Assembly: GCF_051860505.1 (NCBI RefSeq)
Contig: NZ_JBHYDX010000006.1
Location: 62,001-126,000 of the forward strand
Length of the DNA: 64,000 nt
From: Pannonibacter sp051860505
GTDB taxonomy: Bacteria; Pseudomonadota; Alphaproteobacteria; Rhizobiales; Stappiaceae
Reading direction: 5' to 3'
This document shows, one piece after another, positions 44,504 to 53,402 of the stretch. Each line of letters begins with the position of its first letter. The stretch's first letter is position 1. A program made the position numbers and the translations under genes. The notes beneath the pieces were generated by a model. It saw nothing but the letters and a program-made list of their open reading frames with translations. It had not been told where the DNA came from and searched no databases.

Positions 44504-45574
44504 TTAGGCTGACGTCCGCTTCAGGGGTTCACCCGTGCCGGGGCTGCCGGTGAGACGTACGGTCTTCGGCGGCACGCCATACCACGCCTTTACCGCGCGC
44601 GAGAAAGCCGAGAGTTCCGAGAACCCCAGCAGGAAGGCAATTTCCTTCATCGGCAGGGACGTGTCCTTCAGATAACGCGCTGCCATGTTGCGGCGGATCG
44701 TTTCGGTCAGCTTGCGGAAGGACGTGCCTTCCGCCTCCAGCAGCCGCTGCAGCGAGCGCTGCGACATGCCAAGGTCGGCTGCGATATGTTCCAGAGACAC
44801 GGTGCCGGACTTGAGCGCATCATTGATGCGCTCCGCCACTCGTGTCAGGGGCTCATTGCGGCCGCCATATTCTTCCATTTCCCGGATCGCGGCCTGCTCG
44901 ACGATTGCGTAGAGATTTGCCTCGCTGCGCGGGGTTGGGAGAGCAAGATAGTGCTTGGGAATGTAGATGCGATCATATTGCCTGCCGAACAGCAGCCGAG
45001 AGCCATGGCGGCGCTGGAAGTCGGAGGTGCGCCGTGGAGCGGGTTGGGAAATCTCGATGATAAGGCTTGCAGTCGGGTCCTGAATCGCAAACTCGATGCG
45101 TCCGACAGCCCATGCCACCCGTTCATATGTGCTCTGGATCCTGGGCAGCCCACAGTCGGGGACATGCCATTCGAGGATCCCATACTCAGCCTCCTCGGTG
45201 AAGGTCAGCCGGTAGAAGTTGGTCCGCAGAGGCAAGAAGCGCGACCAGTTCATCAAGCCTGTCGCCAGGCTAGGTGCGCACATGCCGACGTAGTCGAAGG
45301 TTGAAAACAAGCCCAGAGGCAGGGACGAGGCGACATCCAGCATGAAGCCATCGTCATTGCAGGCCTGCGCCACATGTTCGAACATCATGATCGCTGTTCG
45401 ATAGTCGACCGTCGCGGCCGGACAATGCGGTTGATCTGCACGCACGCCATAGTGTCTTGCAATAGCTGCCCAGTCGAGACGCTTCAGCTTGCAGGCGATT
45501 TCCAGCGCTTGCAGCGTATCTGCACGGCACCAGTCGTCCTGTAGCCGCCGTGTCCCTCGGGTGTGCTCCAACAC
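44504..45574 (-). CDS. AraC-family regulator (ArgR/OruR-type ligand domain)
   Basis: About 356 residues. The N-terminal two thirds (EIACKLKRLDWAAIARHYG through the FTEEAEYGILEWHVPD region) match the ligand-binding domain seen in OruR-like AraC regulators. The C-terminal HTH pair is VSLEHIAADLGMSQRSLQRLLEAEG and LPMKEIAFLLGFSELSAFSRAVKAWYG. The GTG at 45574 is preferred because GGGAGGG lies upstream; the frame extends to 45634. Target and ligand unknown; the large gap upstream may contain its operator. Confidence 0.85.
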   Translation of the reverse strand: MLEHTRGTRRLQDDWCRADTLQALEIACKLKRLDWAAIARHYGVRADQPHCPAATVDYRTAIMMFEHVAQACNDDGFMLDVASSLPLGLFSTFDYVGMCAPSLATGLMNWSRFLPLRTNFYRLTFTEEAEYGILEWHVPDCGLPRIQSTYERVAWAVGRIEFAIQDPTASLIIEISQPAPRRTSDFQRRHGSRLLFGRQYDRIYIPKHYLALPTPRSEANLYAIVEQAAIREMEEYGGRNEPLTRVAERINDALKSGTVSLEHIAADLGMSQRSLQRLLEAEGTSFRKLTETIRRNMAARYLKDTSLPMKEIAFLLGFSELSAFSRAVKAWYGVPPKTVRLTGSPGTGEPLKRTSA

Positions 45575-45961
45575 GTTCCTGCCCTCCCTGCAAGAGGTTT
45601 GGACGAGTGTTCTATAGACGCCGCTCTGGCGCAATAGGTCAAAGTTTCGTCAGCTTTGCCTTCGGTCTATTTATTTTGGCACGTTTAGTTAAATATACGG
45701 CTGATTGTGACAACGACAGCGGCACGGAAAAGCGGCATATATCTAGATGAAAGACGTTATTGCCGCTGCGTCATATCTGGCGGATCATGCGAACTTTCCT
45801 ATGTTCGTGTGCAGTGCGGGTCAGCTTGCCTCACTTTGCAAGTCACTATTGACGCATCTTTTGCAGCGGTTTCGCTTCGTTTTCGAGAATACGTGGCCCC
45901 ATCACGAACGAACAATGTCGAAAACAGTGCGAGAACATCTGCCAGTATGTCTGGACTGCAT

Positions 45962-46005
45962 GGAAAAGCCCCCCGGTTTCCAACCGCGCGGGGCTTTTCC
46001 TTTTC
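45962..46005 (+). terminator. Strong two-tier intrinsic terminator with no assigned gene
   Basis: A perfect 11-base stem (GGAAAAGCCCC / GGGGCTTTTCC) encloses an inner stem CGGTT-TCC-AACCG, followed by TTTTCG. Because the arms start with A-runs it could work in both directions. No gene in the window obviously uses it. Confidence 0.75.
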
Positions 46006-46289
46006 GCAAGGCACAAATCAAATCCGAGCCAATTCGCTTGCGCAAGAACATGCCTTTTCAATGCCGACTGTGGCATTTGATTAAACAGCTGATGTGCTTT
46101 TTGTTCACGCAGTTGTGAAAAAGAACATTGAGAGCACTGCTGTGGAAAACTTCTGATCGTTTCCGATTCAGGGGGCGGCGCTTTGAGTTTATTACGTTAG
46201 TTTGGAAGAAGTTACTTTAGATTGATTTTTTTGATCTTTCAATTTTAGATTGAAATTGTCAATTCAAGCGCACGCATGCACACAAACAG

Positions 46290-46319
46290 CAGGGGCGCAG
46301 CCGTGCGACTGCGCCCCTG
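46290..46319 (-). terminator. Hairpin after fadJ
   Basis: CAGGGGCGCAG and CTGCGCCCCTG form a perfect 11-base stem with an eight-base loop, 25 bases after the fadJ stop. The minus strand continues CTGTTTGTG, a weak T tract. Confidence 0.7.
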
Positions 46320-46343
46320 ACATTTCACTCAATCAAACCTGTC

Positions 46344-48563
46344 TCAGGCCGCCTCGGCTGCCGATCCGGCCTCGCCCTGCGGCGGGAACTTGCCGTAGAA
46401 GCTCTCGTTGTTCTTGGCCATTTCGCGCAGCAGCTTGTTCGGCTTGAAGCGCGGTCCCCACTTCTTGGTGAACTTCTTGCAAAGTTCAACGAAGGCGTGA
46501 GTGCCCATCATGTCGATGTAGCTGAGCGTGCCGCCGGTGTACGGGGCGAACCCGAAGCCGAGGATCGAGCCGACGTCGGCCTCGCGGACGTCCGTCAGGC
46601 ACTTTTCTTCAAAGATGCGGGCGGTTTCGAGGGCCTGCATCACCAAAAGGCGCTGCTTCAGCTCCTCGACATTGAAGGCGTCAGCCGGCTTCGGCTTGCC
46701 GACCACATCCGGGATCCCGGCCCAGAGAGACTTTTCCTTGCCCTTGTAGTCGTAGAAGCCCTTGCTGTTCTTGCGGCCGAAGCGCTCGCGCTTGACCACC
46801 ATCTCTTCCAGGATGTTGTCCAGCGGGCCTTCGACATAGTTGACGCCAAGGTCCTTGCGGGTGGCCGAGACGATCTTCCAGGCGAGGTCCAGCGCCACTT
46901 CGTCGCCGAGCGACAGCGGGCCGACCGGCATGCCGGCCATCTTGCCGGCGTTCTCGATCATGGCCGCCGGTACGCCATCGGCCAGCATCATCAGGCCTTC
47001 GCGCACGTAGGTCATGACCACGCGCGAGGTGTAGAAGCCACGGCTGTCATTGACGACGATCGGGGTCTTCTTGATGGCCTTGATGTAGTCCAGCGCCATG
47101 GCCAGCGCCTTGTCCGAGGTCTTCTTGCCAAGGATCACCTCGACCAGCATCATCTTGTCGACAGGCGAGAAGAAGTGAATGCCGATGAAGTTCTTCGGGC
47201 GGGACGAGGCTTCTGCCAGCGAGGAAATCGGCAGCGTCGAGGTGTTCGACGCGTAGATCGCCTTGGCCTTCAGCGCTGCTTCGGCCTTTTCGGTGACGAC
47301 GCGCTTGACCTCACGGTCTTCGAATACGGCCTCAATGACGAGGTCGCAGTCCGCCAGCTGGTCATAGTCCGGCGTCGCGTTGATGCGCGCCAGCAGCTTT
47401 TCCTTGTCCTCGGCAGTTGCCTGGCCACGCGAGACGGACTTGCTCATCAGCTCGTCCGAATGCGCCTTGCCCTTGTCAGCGGCGGCCTGGTCACGGTCGA
47501 TCAGCACGACATCAATGCCGGCCTTGGCCGTGACATAGGCAATGCCTGCGCCCATGAAGCCTGCGCCGATGACGCCGATCTTCTTGATCTTGTTCGGCTT
47601 CACGTCGGCCGGTCGGCGTGCGCCCTTGTTCAGCTCCTGCATGGAGACGAACAGTGAGCGGATCATGTTGGCTGCTTCCGGTGTCTGCAGCACATGCGCG
47701 AAGTAACGGCTCTCGACCTGCAGGGCGAGATCCATCGGCAGCTGCAGACCTTCGAACACGGACTTCAGCAGGCCGCGAATACCCGGATAGTTGTCCTGGG
47801 TCTCGCGGCGATAGATGGCGTTGGCGGCCGGCCAGAACTGGAAACCGGCCGGAGAGTAGACCGGGCCGTTCGGCAGCTTGAAGCCTTTCTCGTCCCAGGG
47901 CTTCACCGGCTTCACGCCCGCCTTGAGCATCTTCTTGGCCGTCTCGACCAGCTTCTTGGCCGGTGCGGTATCGTCGATGAGCTTCATCGACCTGGCCTTG
48001 TCGGCGCGCAGGGTCTGGCCCTGCATCAGGAAGGTGAGGCCCGCCTGGGCATCGGTCATGCGCATGACGCGCTGCGTGCCGCCAGCGCCCGGGAACAGGC
48101 CCACCTTCACTTCCGGCAGGCCCAGCTTGAAGCTGTCATCTTCCACGCCAACGCGGGCATGGCAGGCCAGCGCCAGTTCGGTGCCGCCGCCCATGCAGGT
48201 GCCGTTGATCGCAGCAACAAACGGTTTCCCGCAGGTCTCGAGCTTGCGGTAGATCAGCGTCAGCCGGCGGGAGCCTTCGAACAACGTCTTGGCTGCGGCT
48301 TCCGCATCCTTGCGGCGCTCCTTGTGGAAGCCCTTGAGCAGGCCGTCGAGCATGGTGAGGTCAGCACCGCCCGAGAAGGCGGCCTTGCCGGAGGTGATCA
48401 CGGCGCCCTTGATGGCCGCATCGGCCACCACATCCGCGATGATCTTGTCGAGGTCGTCCATCACCGAGATGTCGATGACGTTCATCGACTTTTCCGGCAT
48501 GTCCCAGGTGATGAGGGCGATGCCGTCGGCATCGGTTTCAAGGGTGAAGTTCGTGTAAGCCAT
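46344..48563 (-). CDS. fadJ: Bifunctional enoyl-CoA hydratase / 3-hydroxyacyl-CoA dehydrogenase
   Basis: A 739-residue trifunctional-type alpha subunit of fatty-acid beta-oxidation. The N-terminal crotonase domain (about 1-200) has NGTCMGGGTELALACHARVG and LPEVKVGLFPGAGGTQ with the catalytic glutamates. The NAD-binding domain begins with GVIGAGFMGAGIAYVTAKAG near residue 332. The HCDH C-terminal domains follow (NDSRGFYTSRVV). It works with FadA, encoded immediately upstream in the same operon, 24 bases apart. Confidence 0.95.
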   Translation of the reverse strand: MAYTNFTLETDADGIALITWDMPEKSMNVIDISVMDDLDKIIADVVADAAIKGAVITSGKAAFSGGADLTMLDGLLKGFHKERRKDAEAAAKTLFEGSRRLTLIYRKLETCGKPFVAAINGTCMGGGTELALACHARVGVEDDSFKLGLPEVKVGLFPGAGGTQRVMRMTDAQAGLTFLMQGQTLRADKARSMKLIDDTAPAKKLVETAKKMLKAGVKPVKPWDEKGFKLPNGPVYSPAGFQFWPAANAIYRRETQDNYPGIRGLLKSVFEGLQLPMDLALQVESRYFAHVLQTPEAANMIRSLFVSMQELNKGARRPADVKPNKIKKIGVIGAGFMGAGIAYVTAKAGIDVVLIDRDQAAADKGKAHSDELMSKSVSRGQATAEDKEKLLARINATPDYDQLADCDLVIEAVFEDREVKRVVTEKAEAALKAKAIYASNTSTLPISSLAEASSRPKNFIGIHFFSPVDKMMLVEVILGKKTSDKALAMALDYIKAIKKTPIVVNDSRGFYTSRVVMTYVREGLMMLADGVPAAMIENAGKMAGMPVGPLSLGDEVALDLAWKIVSATRKDLGVNYVEGPLDNILEEMVVKRERFGRKNSKGFYDYKGKEKSLWAGIPDVVGKPKPADAFNVEELKQRLLVMQALETARIFEEKCLTDVREADVGSILGFGFAPYTGGTLSYIDMMGTHAFVELCKKFTKKWGPRFKPNKLLREMAKNNESFYGKFPPQGEAGSAAEAA

Positions 48564-48587
48564 TGTGGTTCTCCCCGAGGACAGCCG

Positions 48588-49796
48588 TCAGACGCGCTCG
48601 ATGATCGTCGCCGTGCCCATGCCGGCGCCGATGCAGAGGGTGACGAGGGCGGTGTTGAGGTCGCGGCGCTCCAGTTCGTCGAGCACCGTGCCGAGGATCA
48701 TGGCGCCGGTGGCGCCAAGCGGGTGGCCGAGCGCGATCGCGCCGCCGTTGACGTTGACCACCGACGGATCGAGATCGAAAGCCTGACGGAAACGCAGCAC
48801 GACCGAGGCGAAGGCTTCGTTGATCTCGAACAGGTCGATGTCCTTGAGGCTCATGCCGGCATTGCGCAGCAGCTTCTCCGTCACATCGACCGGACCGGTC
48901 AGCATCAGCGCCGGCTCGGAGCCGATGTTGGCAAAGGCCTTGATGCGTGCGCGGGCTTTGAGGCCAGCCGACTTGCCGGCCTTGCGCGAGCCGATCAGCA
49001 CGCCTGCGGCACCGTCCACGATACCCGACGAGTTGCCGGCATGGTGCACGTGGGTGATACGCTCCAGCTCCGGATGCGCCTGAACGGCGACCGCATCAAA
49101 GCCTCCCATCGCCCCCATCATCTCGAAGGATGCGCCGAGTGCGGCCAGCGACTGCATGTCGGTGCCTGGACGCATGTGCTCGTCCTTGGCCAGGATGGTG
49201 ATGCCGTTGACGTCCTTCACCGGGATGACGGACTTGGAAAAGTAGCCCTTGTCCCAGGAATGTGCTGCGCGCTTCTGGCTCTCAACCGCGTAGCTGTCGC
49301 AGTCATCGCGGGTGAAGCCGTACTTGGAGGCGATGAGGTCCGCCGACACGCCCTGCGGCATGAAATAGGAGGGCAGGGCCACCTGCGGATCCACGGGCCA
49401 TGCGCCACCGGATGCGCCGATGCCGACGCGGCTCATGCTCTCGACACCGCCGGCGATCACCAGCTGATGCTGGCCGGACATCACCTGGCCGGCCGCCATG
49501 TTCACCGCATCGAGGCCGGAGGCGCAGAAGCGGTTGATCTGGATGCCGGGCACCGAATTGTCATAGCCGGCAGCAAACACGGCCGCGCGGGCAACGTCGC
49601 CGCCTGCTTCGCCGACCGGGTCGACGCAGCCCAGGATGACGTCATCGACAAGCCTGGTGTCGAGTTCGTTGCGGTCGCGGATGGCTTCGAGGGCGACGGC
49701 GGCGAGGCGGACAGCGGTCACCTCATGCAGCGAGCCGTCCTTCTTGCCGCGTCCGCGCGGCGTGCGCACGTGGTCAAATACATAAGCCTCAGGCAT
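48588..49796 (-). CDS. fadA: Acetyl-CoA acyltransferase (3-ketoacyl-CoA thiolase)
   Basis: A 402-residue thiolase. The nucleophile is Cys91 (INRFCASGLDAVNMAA). The C-terminal catalytic motifs are NVNGGAIALGHPLGATGA with His and TLCIGAGMG with Cys. It cleaves 3-ketoacyl-CoA to acetyl-CoA and a shortened acyl-CoA. It sits directly upstream of fadJ and downstream of the GST gene, all on the minus strand. Confidence 0.95.
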   Translation of the reverse strand: MPEAYVFDHVRTPRGRGKKDGSLHEVTAVRLAAVALEAIRDRNELDTRLVDDVILGCVDPVGEAGGDVARAAVFAAGYDNSVPGIQINRFCASGLDAVNMAAGQVMSGQHQLVIAGGVESMSRVGIGASGGAWPVDPQVALPSYFMPQGVSADLIASKYGFTRDDCDSYAVESQKRAAHSWDKGYFSKSVIPVKDVNGITILAKDEHMRPGTDMQSLAALGASFEMMGAMGGFDAVAVQAHPELERITHVHHAGNSSGIVDGAAGVLIGSRKAGKSAGLKARARIKAFANIGSEPALMLTGPVDVTEKLLRNAGMSLKDIDLFEINEAFASVVLRFRQAFDLDPSVVNVNGGAIALGHPLGATGAMILGTVLDELERRDLNTALVTLCIGAGMGTATIIERV

Positions 49797-49822
49797 GGAA
49801 TCCTCCTGAATGTCGTGGTTGG

Positions 49823-50461
49823 TCAGGCAGATGCGGGCAGTGGATGGCCCGGCATCAGCGCATAGGGGGGAGCCCAGCCAGGCTGGGCACGAAGCCGGTC
49901 AAGCCAGCGGGACATGTTGGGATAGGCGGCAAGGTCGATCCCGATTTCGTCGGGCCAGAACAGATAGCCGCACAGGGACAGATCGGCCGTCGTCAGCCGG
50001 TCCGCGACCACGAAATCGCGGCCAGTCAGGTGCTTGTCGAGGATGGCAAAGGCCGACTTGGCCCGGGCCTCGAAAAAGGCAGTAACCGGTGTTTCCCCGG
50101 TCTTTGCGAATTGCCGCAGGTAGCGCAGCGTCGCCGCATAGCTGCTGAGCTTGTGGTTGTCGAACAGCACCCAGCGCAGGATCTCGCGAGCTTCTTCCTC
50201 GGTGCGGGCTCCGAACTCGCCAAGCTCCTCGGCAAGATAGTCGAGAATGACGCCGGACTGCACCAGCTTGAGGCCGTTATGCTCCAGCACGGGCACTTCG
50301 CCCATCTCGTTGACTGTCTCGCGGAACTCCGGCGACCGGGTGGCTCCGTTGAAGAAGTCGACGAACCGCGGCTCCCAGTCTGCCCCGGCCAGCTGGAGCA
50401 TCAGGGCGACCTTGTAGGAATAGCCCGACTGGGCAAAGCAATGCAGTACATACGCGGCCAT
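49823..50461 (-). CDS. Glutathione S-transferase family protein
   Basis: A 212-residue soluble protein. The thioredoxin-like N-terminal domain has YVLHCFAQSGYSYKVALMLQ and the cis-Pro motif EMGEVPVLEHNGLKLVQSG. The C-terminal helical domain (about 88-205) has LDKHLTGRDFVVADRLTTADLSLCGYLF. The segment CFAQSGYSYK could supply a Ser or Cys catalytic residue. Placement inside a beta-oxidation operon is unusual but recurs in alphaproteobacteria; a role in lipid-derived electrophile handling is inference. Confidence 0.88.
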   Translation of the reverse strand: MAAYVLHCFAQSGYSYKVALMLQLAGADWEPRFVDFFNGATRSPEFRETVNEMGEVPVLEHNGLKLVQSGVILDYLAEELGEFGARTEEEAREILRWVLFDNHKLSSYAATLRYLRQFAKTGETPVTAFFEARAKSAFAILDKHLTGRDFVVADRLTTADLSLCGYLFWPDEIGIDLAAYPNMSRWLDRLRAQPGWAPPYALMPGHPLPASA

Positions 50462-50508
50462 GCGTTCCTCCCGTCATGGCATGACACCACAGGCATGGGA
50501 TCAAGGCG

Positions 50509-50532
50509 TGGCCCGGCGGTTGCGCCGGGCCA
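50509..50532 (-). repeat. Intercistronic hairpin after the acyl-CoA dehydrogenase gene
   Basis: TGGCCCGGC and GCCGGGCCA form a perfect nine-base stem with a six-base loop, seven bases after the acyl-CoA dehydrogenase stop. No T-run, so more likely an mRNA stabiliser or partial attenuator than a terminator. Confidence 0.5.
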
Positions 50533-50538
50533 TCCGGA

Positions 50539-52329
50539 TCAGAATGCCTCGGCAGGCAGGCTCATCATGGTGTCTGCACCAGTCGAGATGCGGGCAAGAT
50601 GCGCGGCCGTTTCCGGCAAGGTGCGCTCCATGAAGAAGCGGCCGAAGACCAGCTTGGCCTCATAGCGTTCCTTGTCCTCGCCGGCCGCGATCTTCTCTTG
50701 AGCGGCCTTGGCGATCTGGGCCCACATGTAGGCCATGGCCACCAGACCGAAGAGGTGCATGTAGTCCGTGGAGCCAGCGCCGGCGTTGTCAGGCTTTGCC
50801 ATGGCATTCTGCATGAACCACATGGTCGCGGCCTGCAGGTCGTCATGCGCCTTCTTGAGCGGCTTGGTGAAGGGGGCGAGTGCCTCGTTTTCCTTGTTGG
50901 CCTTCAGGAAGTCGCCAACCTCGGCAAAGAAGGTCATCACGGCGCGGCCACCGTTGGCTGGCAGCTTGCGACCGACCAGGTCAAGCGCCTGGATGCCGTT
51001 GGCGCCCTCATAGATCATGGCGATGCGGGCATCGCGCACGAACTGCTCCATGCCCCATTCGGCGATGTAGCCATGGCCGCCATAGAGCTGCTGGGCGTTG
51101 ACCGCATTGGCAAAGCCGACATCGGTGAGGACGCCCTTCAGCACCGGGGTCATCAGGCCCATCAGGTCATCCGCGCGGGTCCGGTCTGCCTCGTCGTCCG
51201 AGCGATGCGACACGTCGCCCTGCAGCGCGGTCCACAGCACCAGCGCGCGGGCCGCCTCGTTGAACGAGCGGATCGACATCAGCACGCGGCGCACGTCCGG
51301 ATGCACGATGATCGGATCGGCGGCCTTGTCTGCGGCCTTCGGACCGGTCAGGGCGCGGCCCTGGATGCGGTCCTTGGCGTAGACGACCGCGTTCTGATAG
51401 GCGACTTCCGACTGGGCGAGGCCCTGCACGGCAACGCCAAGACGGGCCTCGTTCATCATGGTGAACATGGCGCGCAGGCCTTTGTTCTCCTCGCCGACGA
51501 GCCAGCCGGTCGCCCCGTCATAGTTCATGACGCAGGTCGCGTTGGCGTGGATGCCCATCTTGTGCTCGATCGAGCCGCAGGAGACGCCGTTGCGGGCCCC
51601 GAGCGAGCCGTCGCCATTGACCATGAATTTCGGCACGACAAACAGCGAGATGCCCTTCACGCCCTCCGGTGCGCCCTCGATCCGGGCCAGCACCAGATGG
51701 ATGATGTTCTCCGCCATGTCGTGTTCGCCGGCCGAGATGAAGATCTTGGTGCCGGAAATCTTGTAGCTTCCATCGGCCTGTGGTGCGGCCTTGGTGCGGA
51801 TGAGGCCCAGATCGGTGCCGCAATGCGGTTCGGTCAGGTTCATCGTGCCGGTCCAGGTGCCGGAAACCATGTTGGGCAGATAGGTTGCCTTCAGCGCGTC
51901 GGTGCCATGCAGTGTCAGCGCGGCCACCGCGCCGGCTGTCAGGCCCGGATACATGGCAAAGGCCATGTTGGCGGAGGACAGATACTCGGCCATGACCATG
52001 GCCAGTGTGTGCGGCAGGCCCTGGCCGCCGTGATCGGGATGAACCGACAGGCCGCCCCAGCCGCCTTCGCAATAGGCGTCATAGGCCGCCTTGAAGCCTT
52101 TCGGAGGGGTGACGCTGCCGTCGTCGTGACGGACGCAGCCTTCCTGGTCACCGCTCTGGTTCAGAGGCTGGATCACCTCCTCGCAGAACTTGGCGCCTTC
52201 CCGCAGGATGGCTTCAACCAGATCGGGCGATGCATCGGCAAAGCCCGGCAGGTTGCTGTAGCGTTCGTAGCCGAACACATCCTTGAGTAGAAACAGTGTG
52301 TCCTCGACGGGGGCACGGTAGGTCGGCAT
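50539..52329 (-). CDS. Acyl-CoA dehydrogenase, C-terminal-extended type
   Basis: A 596-residue FAD enzyme of the long FadE-like group with an extra C-terminal domain. Visible motifs: MNLTEPHCGTDLGLIRTKA for substrate/FAD binding, KIFISAGEHDM, NAQQLYGGHGYIAEWGMEQFVRDARI with the usual catalytic region, and an extended tail after 450. It performs the first beta-oxidation step. The start at 52329 has GGAGGAATTT upstream; the longer frame to 52386 would begin inside the palindromic operator. First gene of the operon with GST, fadA and fadJ. Confidence 0.93.
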   Translation of the reverse strand: MPTYRAPVEDTLFLLKDVFGYERYSNLPGFADASPDLVEAILREGAKFCEEVIQPLNQSGDQEGCVRHDDGSVTPPKGFKAAYDAYCEGGWGGLSVHPDHGGQGLPHTLAMVMAEYLSSANMAFAMYPGLTAGAVAALTLHGTDALKATYLPNMVSGTWTGTMNLTEPHCGTDLGLIRTKAAPQADGSYKISGTKIFISAGEHDMAENIIHLVLARIEGAPEGVKGISLFVVPKFMVNGDGSLGARNGVSCGSIEHKMGIHANATCVMNYDGATGWLVGEENKGLRAMFTMMNEARLGVAVQGLAQSEVAYQNAVVYAKDRIQGRALTGPKAADKAADPIIVHPDVRRVLMSIRSFNEAARALVLWTALQGDVSHRSDDEADRTRADDLMGLMTPVLKGVLTDVGFANAVNAQQLYGGHGYIAEWGMEQFVRDARIAMIYEGANGIQALDLVGRKLPANGGRAVMTFFAEVGDFLKANKENEALAPFTKPLKKAHDDLQAATMWFMQNAMAKPDNAGAGSTDYMHLFGLVAMAYMWAQIAKAAQEKIAAGEDKERYEAKLVFGRFFMERTLPETAAHLARISTGADTMMSLPAEAF

Positions 52330-52364
52330 AAATTCCTCCCAGAACGAAACCGCATAATCACGAC

Positions 52365-52386
52365 TTGACGTTTCCGTAAACGTCAA
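52365..52386. promoter_or_regulatory. Perfect palindromic operator before the beta-oxidation operon
   Basis: TTGACGTTT-CCGT-AAACGTCAA on the plus strand, nine-base arms around four bases, about 35 bases before the acyl-CoA dehydrogenase start. The arm TTGACG doubles as a plausible -35 element on the minus strand. It is the best candidate binding site for the adjacent MerR regulator. Confidence 0.65.
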
Positions 52387-52489
52387 CTGCCGCCTTTATA
52401 TACGCGCCATTCCGGGGCGGACAAGCCGTGTCCTTGGGGAAGGTACGCCTGATTCTTTATAAAATGAACAAAAGTCGCAGGCTCAAACG

Positions 52490-52521
52490 CACAAAACCGG
52501 AGCGCGTGCCCCGGTTTTGCG
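52490..52521 (-). terminator. Intrinsic terminator after the merR gene
   Basis: CAAAACCGG and CCGGTTTTG form a nine-base stem with a ten-base loop; outer bases GCA/TGC extend it. Located 40 bases after the MerR stop on the minus strand. The A/T-rich arms allow termination in either direction. Confidence 0.7.
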
Positions 52522-52562
52522 TGATTTTCGATCAGTTTGCGGCCGTGCCGCGCGCGTCAGGC

Positions 52563-53024
52563 TTATTCGCCCTCGGCTTCCTTGTGTTTCAGCATGCCGG
52601 AGACGATCTCGACGGTGCGGGAAAGCTCCTCGATTGCCTGGTCGATATCCTTGCGCTGGTTGACCAGAACGGCAATCTGCTCGCTGAACCGCGACAGGGC
52701 GACCCGAAGTTGCGTCACCTGTCCGTCGCGCAGGTCATAGAGGTCGAGCATGTCTCGGATCTCGCTCAGCGAGAAGCCGACGCGCTTGCCCATGACAACC
52801 AGCTTCAGCCGCGCGCGATCCCGCCGCGTGTAGACCCGGTTGAGGCCATCGCGTTTCGGATTGAGCAGACCCCGGTCCTCATAGAAGCGCAGCGTGCGCA
52901 GGGTGCAGCCAAACTCCTTGGCGAGGTCGCCAATGGTGAAATGGGTCTTCTTGGTGCTGTCGTCGGCGGCGGCAACGACATCGACGATCTCGGTGTTGTT
53001 CCGGAGGGATAGTGCTTCGCTCAT
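52563..53024 (-). CDS. MerR-family transcriptional regulator
   Basis: A 153-residue regulator. The HTH opens with FTIGDLAKEFGCTLRTLRFYEDRGLL, followed by the wing RVYTRRDRARLKLVVMGKRVG and a C-terminal coiled-coil dimerisation helix (about 110-150). No metal-binding Cys cluster, consistent with an acyl-CoA- or metabolite-sensing member (LiuR-like) rather than a metal sensor. The start at 53024 has AGGA upstream; the frame runs to 53255 without support. It lies upstream of the beta-oxidation operon, separated by a terminator. Confidence 0.88.
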   Translation of the reverse strand: MSEALSLRNNTEIVDVVAAADDSTKKTHFTIGDLAKEFGCTLRTLRFYEDRGLLNPKRDGLNRVYTRRDRARLKLVVMGKRVGFSLSEIRDMLDLYDLRDGQVTQLRVALSRFSEQIAVLVNQRKDIDQAIEELSRTVEIVSGMLKHKEAEGE

Positions 53025-53402
53025 GTCCTGTTCCTGCTCGCATCTCCCGCGCCGTCCCAAGATCCGAGAGGCTCGGGCGGGGGCAACGGGCGGCTTGCGC
53101 GGGGCCGCAACACCGGGAGGGGTGAGGGGACGCCGTGTTTCTAATGGAACGCCATACCTTACGCTAAGGGAACGGTCCACTCCTGGCAGGCGCCTTTTTT
53201 CCAGAATCGGCGCTTTTGGCCGATTGGCAAAGGAGCGGTTAAGACAAATTCGCAAGCTGCGACCGGAATTAACGCGCTGTTTACCCTACCGCGACAAAGA
53301 TTCACCCATTGCTTCGGTGCCATTGTTTTTCCAGTTCCGGGACCGCGCAGCTCGCAAGTTTGTTGTCATAGGTCAGAACGACCGCAAGGCCAGGTCCAGC
53401 CC
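53025..53402. other. Divergent regulatory region between merR and the podJ-like gene
   Basis: 378 bases without a gene. GANTC methylation sites occur near 53204 (GAATC) and 53302 (GATTC). TTAA at 53269 followed after seven bases by TTTAC (53280-53284) resembles a CtrA box. CCTTA-CGC-TAAGG at 53157-53169 is a small palindrome on the merR side. Confidence 0.45.

Larger units (their letters stand above)
45575..46343. other. 770-base A+T-richer gap with an orphan terminator
   Basis: Between the AraC regulator (upstream side) and the 3' end of fadJ. A + strand frame at 45747-46118 runs through a strong hairpin and has no domain. The section 46180-46260 is very A+T-rich and contains the direct repeat TTTAGATTGA (46216 and 46244). 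It also contains the palindrome CAATTT / AAATTG (46240-46258). A small RNA ending at the terminator near 46000 is possible. Confidence 0.5.

Noticed and set aside
45747..46118. 123-codon + strand frame in the AraC-fadJ gap
   Set aside because: Reads straight through the strong hairpin at 45962-46000, no domain, and a poor start context.
46497..49865. Two long + strand frames across fadJ and fadA (386 and 723 codons)
   Set aside because: Antisense to clear beta-oxidation genes, no recognisable fold.
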